Assembly: GCA_025345505.1 (NCBI GenBank)
Contig: JANVCC010000020.1
Span: forward strand, 51,192,401-51,256,400
Length of the DNA: 64,000 nucleotides
DNA from: Todiramphus chloris collaris
Taxonomy: Eukaryota > Chordata > Aves > Coraciiformes > Alcedinidae
Reading direction: 5' to 3'
Position 1 is the first letter of the stretch, and each line of letters opens with the position of its first letter. The notes under the pieces were generated by a model. The model saw nothing but the letters and a program-made list of their open reading frames with translations, was not told the origin of the DNA and made no database searches. Of the stretch, positions 60,485 to 64,000 are shown in pieces. A program made the translations under genes and the position numbers.

Positions 60485-61071
60485 TGTCATGTTTTAGGGT
60501 CAGGGCAGCCCATTAGACCTATAACAGATGCTCTCTGTTAACCCCCTCCCTGGCCAAAGGGGAAGAGAAAAGGAATAAGGGAGAGAGACAGCTTCAATAA
60601 AAATGAGAATAATATTAATAAAATAGGACACACAGATTGGGATTGAACGCAGAACGGACAATGTCCTCCTCAGATGCTCCAAGGAAGAAGCTGAAAGAGG
60701 ACCTCGGCCAAGCAAAGCTGGCAAAGAGAGAGGAGAGCCCCAAGACCCTCCTGATCCCTCAGTTTATACCGAATATGATGTCTATGGGATGGAATCCCTC
60801 GTTGGTCAGATTGGGGTCACCTGTCTTGTCTGCCCCTCCCTGTAGGTGCAGCCTTTCACTTTCTGCACCACTCAATGTGGTATCCAAGATCCAGCAGTGG
60901 CCTTGGTCTGCACACTGGTCCTTGACACTAACTCTAAACATGGAGTGTTATCACTGCTAGAAGCAGACACTGCTAACAGGCTGCTAACTTCAGACAGTGC
61001 AATTAGGTAGAGGAACTGAGCTGAAAAGTAAAATCACTGAACAGGATTAGTTCTGTTCTCAAACCAGGACA
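60485..61071 (-). mobile_element. Solo LTR, avian ERVL-like, copy 2
   Basis: On the minus strand it begins TGTCCTGGTTTGAG and ends ...ACATGACA. It is 587 bases long and is the shorter, probably more typical, relative of the LTR at 51,199-51,970. Five-base flanks GTGGT and GTGAT may be a target-site duplication with one change. The sequence next to its inner end (plus strand, left of 60,485) has no primer-binding site and no retroviral genes, so it is a solo LTR. The LTR class is an inference from the 'gaccccaa...ctgacca' block and TATA layout. Confidence 0.82.
60763..60768 (-). promoter_or_regulatory. TATA box of the LTR promoter
   Basis: TATAAA on the minus strand within the LTR, matching the box in the other copy. 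It lies downstream of the 'gaccccaatctgacca' block, the usual order for this LTR type. Confidence 0.55.
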
Positions 61072-64000
61072 GTGATGCAAGACTACCTTGTTGGCAGGAC
61101 CTTCCTCACAGCTTCTCTTCTAGAATTTCACACAACCCAGTATAGCTGTAAAATGTGCAAAAATTCCCTGTGGTTGATTTTCCCAGCCATTAACAGCTGA
61201 TGTAACTCAAAGTAGAGTATACAGCCACCTCTACCTCACCCCTGGGGAGCCTGCTTGTGCCTTTCTTTCTCCTCCAGCTCCCAGACTACAGAGGTGAAAA
61301 AAAGGCAGCCATGCCAGCCCCAGGCCTCTATAGATGATGCACCGACCTGCTAGACTTGGAGGAACCCTGCCTGTTGTACCATGTCCTCACTGTTGCAATG
61401 CTGGTTGCGTGCACCAGCCTATGCCATGTATTTGAAGTGCTCTGGGATTATTTCCTGACCAATTTCAAAGCATTTTGTATAGCCTTCAAGGGACAGTTGT
61501 GCAAGGGCACTTGAGGGGACCCATCAGCATTGGTGTGGAGTTTTACTCCCACATATAGGGTAATATCCCTACTCCTTCCCATGTATGTATTTGCTATATA
61601 GAGTTTAAAGCAGCAAATGTGGATTAGAAGTTTTTCCATGTGAACGTTTAGAAATTTAGCTTACAGACAATGCTGGTGAAGTCTGGATGAACCTGGAAAG
61701 ACCCCCAGGGAGATGACTGGGCAGCTGATACCTGGTAATTGCTCTTGATTATATCACTTGGTTGTTTTGTTATCTCTATTTTTTCATTTATTTCAGCCTT
61801 ACCCCTGTTACTGTATATCCTAAGTCATTTACATTTCCAAGGCAGGAATTACCTCTGATATTCATGTGTGCACAGGTACCAAACATACTGAGATTCTAGT
61901 CAGAGAATAAGTTATTAGTGGTACACAAAATTTGTAAGGTGGACTGCTGTTGTAAGGGGAGTGACCAGCAGAGCAAGAAGGCTTTTTAACTGTGTGCTCC
62001 ACTCCTGGGGAATGATCTGCATCTAACCTAAATATTATCAGAACCATGACTTTTAACAAAGAAATAGAGTTGGGCTCCCGTTTTTTTTCAGCTGTTCTCT
62101 GATATTGGCATCTGTCCAGTGAAAATAAGCATAAAGCTAGCAGATGTCTTTGTACAGATCCTTATTGTTTCATCTGTCATGTAGATTTGCATGTGTCTTG
62201 TAAATTTGCATCTGTCATGAACTGAAATTATCAAGATCTTGCAACTAGACTCTAAGACCATTTCACAAGTATGCAGTAACTAACTGTTCTCTGGGGTGAG
62301 CAGGAATCCTGTGGAAATACTTCTCACTTATGACCTCATGGTTTTCTGGGGATCAGCTCTCATGCTTTCTTGCATCATGTAGGGGTTTTTTTTATTGGTA
62401 AGTAATCCAATAGTGCTGTTATAAATAGGGACCCTGTAGATACACTAAGGACACTAAATGGTCAGACTGGGCCAACAGTCTGATATCAGGTTAAATGGTT
62501 TTGACTCCATTTCTTGCGTGCATCAGCAAGGATCAGCCTTTTAAATTATCCTGTGTAACAATGGTGGCGCACACCAGAAAAGTTATTTTCTTCAAATACT
62601 GAGACACCACCTTGACAGAGCCCTACCCCTCCCTTTTCTTTCTGCTCTGTTTTTAAACCTTGTCTAATTAACTCTATGTACTTTACCTCACTTTTGCACA
62701 ATGTTCTTCAGCAATTTCTCTCAGAGCATTTACAAAGGATTTAAATACTTTTGTCCTAATTTTGATAGATGAGTCAGCAAAAACCCTGTGGCTTTAACAC
62801 AATAATGATAAAGCAAGGAATGGAATATAAACCCCCCAGGACTTCATCAGTGGATTTCCTACAGAGTGATAGTAGTTGTAGCCACATCTTACAAACTTTA
62901 ATAGCATCTATGTAAAGCATGATGTGTGGTGTACTAGTAACCTTAGAAATTCACCATCTGCTTGATAATGTATGAGGAGCAAATTTGTTATTTCTGACCA
63001 GAACCCAGGCTGCTAAAGTGATGCACACATATAATCTTAGCAGGACTGGAGTCCCCTGCAGTTAAATACACACATTCTTGTACAGTCAGCATAGTAAACA
63101 TTTTTCCTCCAACTTCCCAGTATAGTAAAAAGAGACAGGCTATTGCTGGTGGCTTTGAGTAAGATGGAGATCTGAAGGGCGCAATTCAAATTTTTTGTTG
63201 TTTTGAGGTTTTTTCCTTCTGCAGGAGAAATACCATATCCTGTTCACAGATCATCTGTGTGTATTTGGCCAGACGCATCCCTTCTATAAATCATTTTCTC
63301 TGAAGGGAATTTTACTCAGCCCCTAGTGGTATTTGTTTTATGAACTATGGCTTTTAGAGCATGCTTGAAAGAAATCCAAAGGGATGGCTGTTCTATGAGG
63401 GTTTTTTAATTACTCATTCAAAATTGTATTAAAATGTAGTATCTTTTTTTCTAAGTGGTGCTTGTTTATATTCTTAAATTAGAGACATTGAAAACTAAAA
63501 TTAATATTTTTTTAGTAGTAATTTTTTGTATAGTATTTTTAATTCACTATTCTATTCATATAAGGGCACTGATATTTCATGGGTCTTGAAATAGATAACA
63601 GGTGTAGACTTACAGCTGGGGACTAGAGGCAGAATTTGCATCATTTAAACTGTTATAGGAAATTCCACTCCCCCATAAACCTAATTGGAACAAAACAAGA
63701 TAAAAGAATAAGACACAGATGAGATGTTAATTATATCACTTGGTGCCCTGGAAGGTGCTAAGCCTGTTGGGAAACATACCTGGCAGAGGTACTAGCTGAG
63801 ACGCTGGAAGCTGTTAAGGGCAAAAACACTACTCTGGTAAGTTTTCTTGTCTTACCTTTGTGATAAAGGGGTCAAGATGATCAGTAACTGACTGAGCAGA
63901 TGGCACATTTGCCAGTGTTTGGTTTGTTGTGACAATTAAGGAAATGATTCCCAAATTAAGGATGCTTCTTAGTGGGAGGGGGTTGATACATGCAGAGAGC
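61072..64000. other. Non-coding DNA to window end
   Basis: No gene or known repeat was recognised. The first few hundred bases are somewhat more GC-rich. A strong splice-donor-like GTAAGT occurs at 63,837-63,842 after a stop-containing segment, so no exon is called. Confidence 0.55.

Noticed and set aside
63300-63335. Second CTCF-like match on the minus strand (near AGCCCCTAGTGG)
   Set aside because: Two core positions disagree, which is too weak to list.
1-64000. tRNA, rRNA, CRISPR or bacterial/phage features
   Set aside because: No cloverleaf with a GTTCRANNC-type T arm, no rRNA-like core, no spaced direct-repeat array and no operon-like coding was seen on reading through. A covariance-model scan would be needed to exclude small RNA genes fully.

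Overview
This window looks like one stretch of a bird nuclear genome. The visible interspersed repeats are CR1 LINE copies and solo LTRs that resemble the avian ERVL type. The rest is AT-rich, with the GTTT/AAAC-style low-complexity runs common in bird DNA. There are no dense genes, operons, ribosome-binding sites or other bacterial features. CR1 also occurs in turtles and crocodilians, so bird rather than another sauropsid is an inference, leaning mainly on the LTR type.

Layout. Positions 1-12,730 are anonymous AT-rich non-coding DNA with a few low-complexity tracts and a GC-moderate block at 11,640-12,430 that has the look of a constrained non-coding element. A short CR1 3' end lies at 12,731-12,919. 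From 12,920 to 35,830 the DNA is again non-coding. It holds a 47-base T run (16,407-16,453), a four-run G tract (18,317-18,342), a GC-rich unclassified repeat-like block (about 21,130-22,460) and a diverged local duplication (23,877 and 24,690). The main recognisable element is a 5'-truncated CR1 retrotransposon on the + strand (about 35,834-39,743). It carries a relic of ORF1 with a GDSL-type esterase domain and nearly all of ORF2 with endonuclease and reverse transcriptase, both broken by a few frameshifts and stops. From 39,744 the DNA is AT-rich and non-coding, including a homeodomain-core-rich segment near 44,000. The right part carries two solo LTRs in the same minus orientation (51,199-51,970 and 60,485-61,071) and three minus-strand CR1 fragments (52,571, 59,601 and 60,033). 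The last 3 kb is featureless.

No host protein-coding gene, rRNA, tRNA or CRISPR array could be supported. The open frames outside CR1 are short, match nothing I recognise and are what AT-rich sequence gives by chance. The window is best read as intergenic or deep intronic DNA. The only coding history is that of the CR1 copy: its ORF1 protein (RNA-binding or esterase-type accessory) and ORF2 protein (target cutting and cDNA synthesis) would have worked together in target-primed reverse transcription, but neither can be made intact from this copy. I found no convincing new biological system. The best leads are the unclassified GC-rich block at 21-22.5 kb, the in-frame tandem duplications at the left edge of the CR1 copy, the G-quadruplex-type tract and a few exon-like or enhancer-like segments that need comparison with other genomes.
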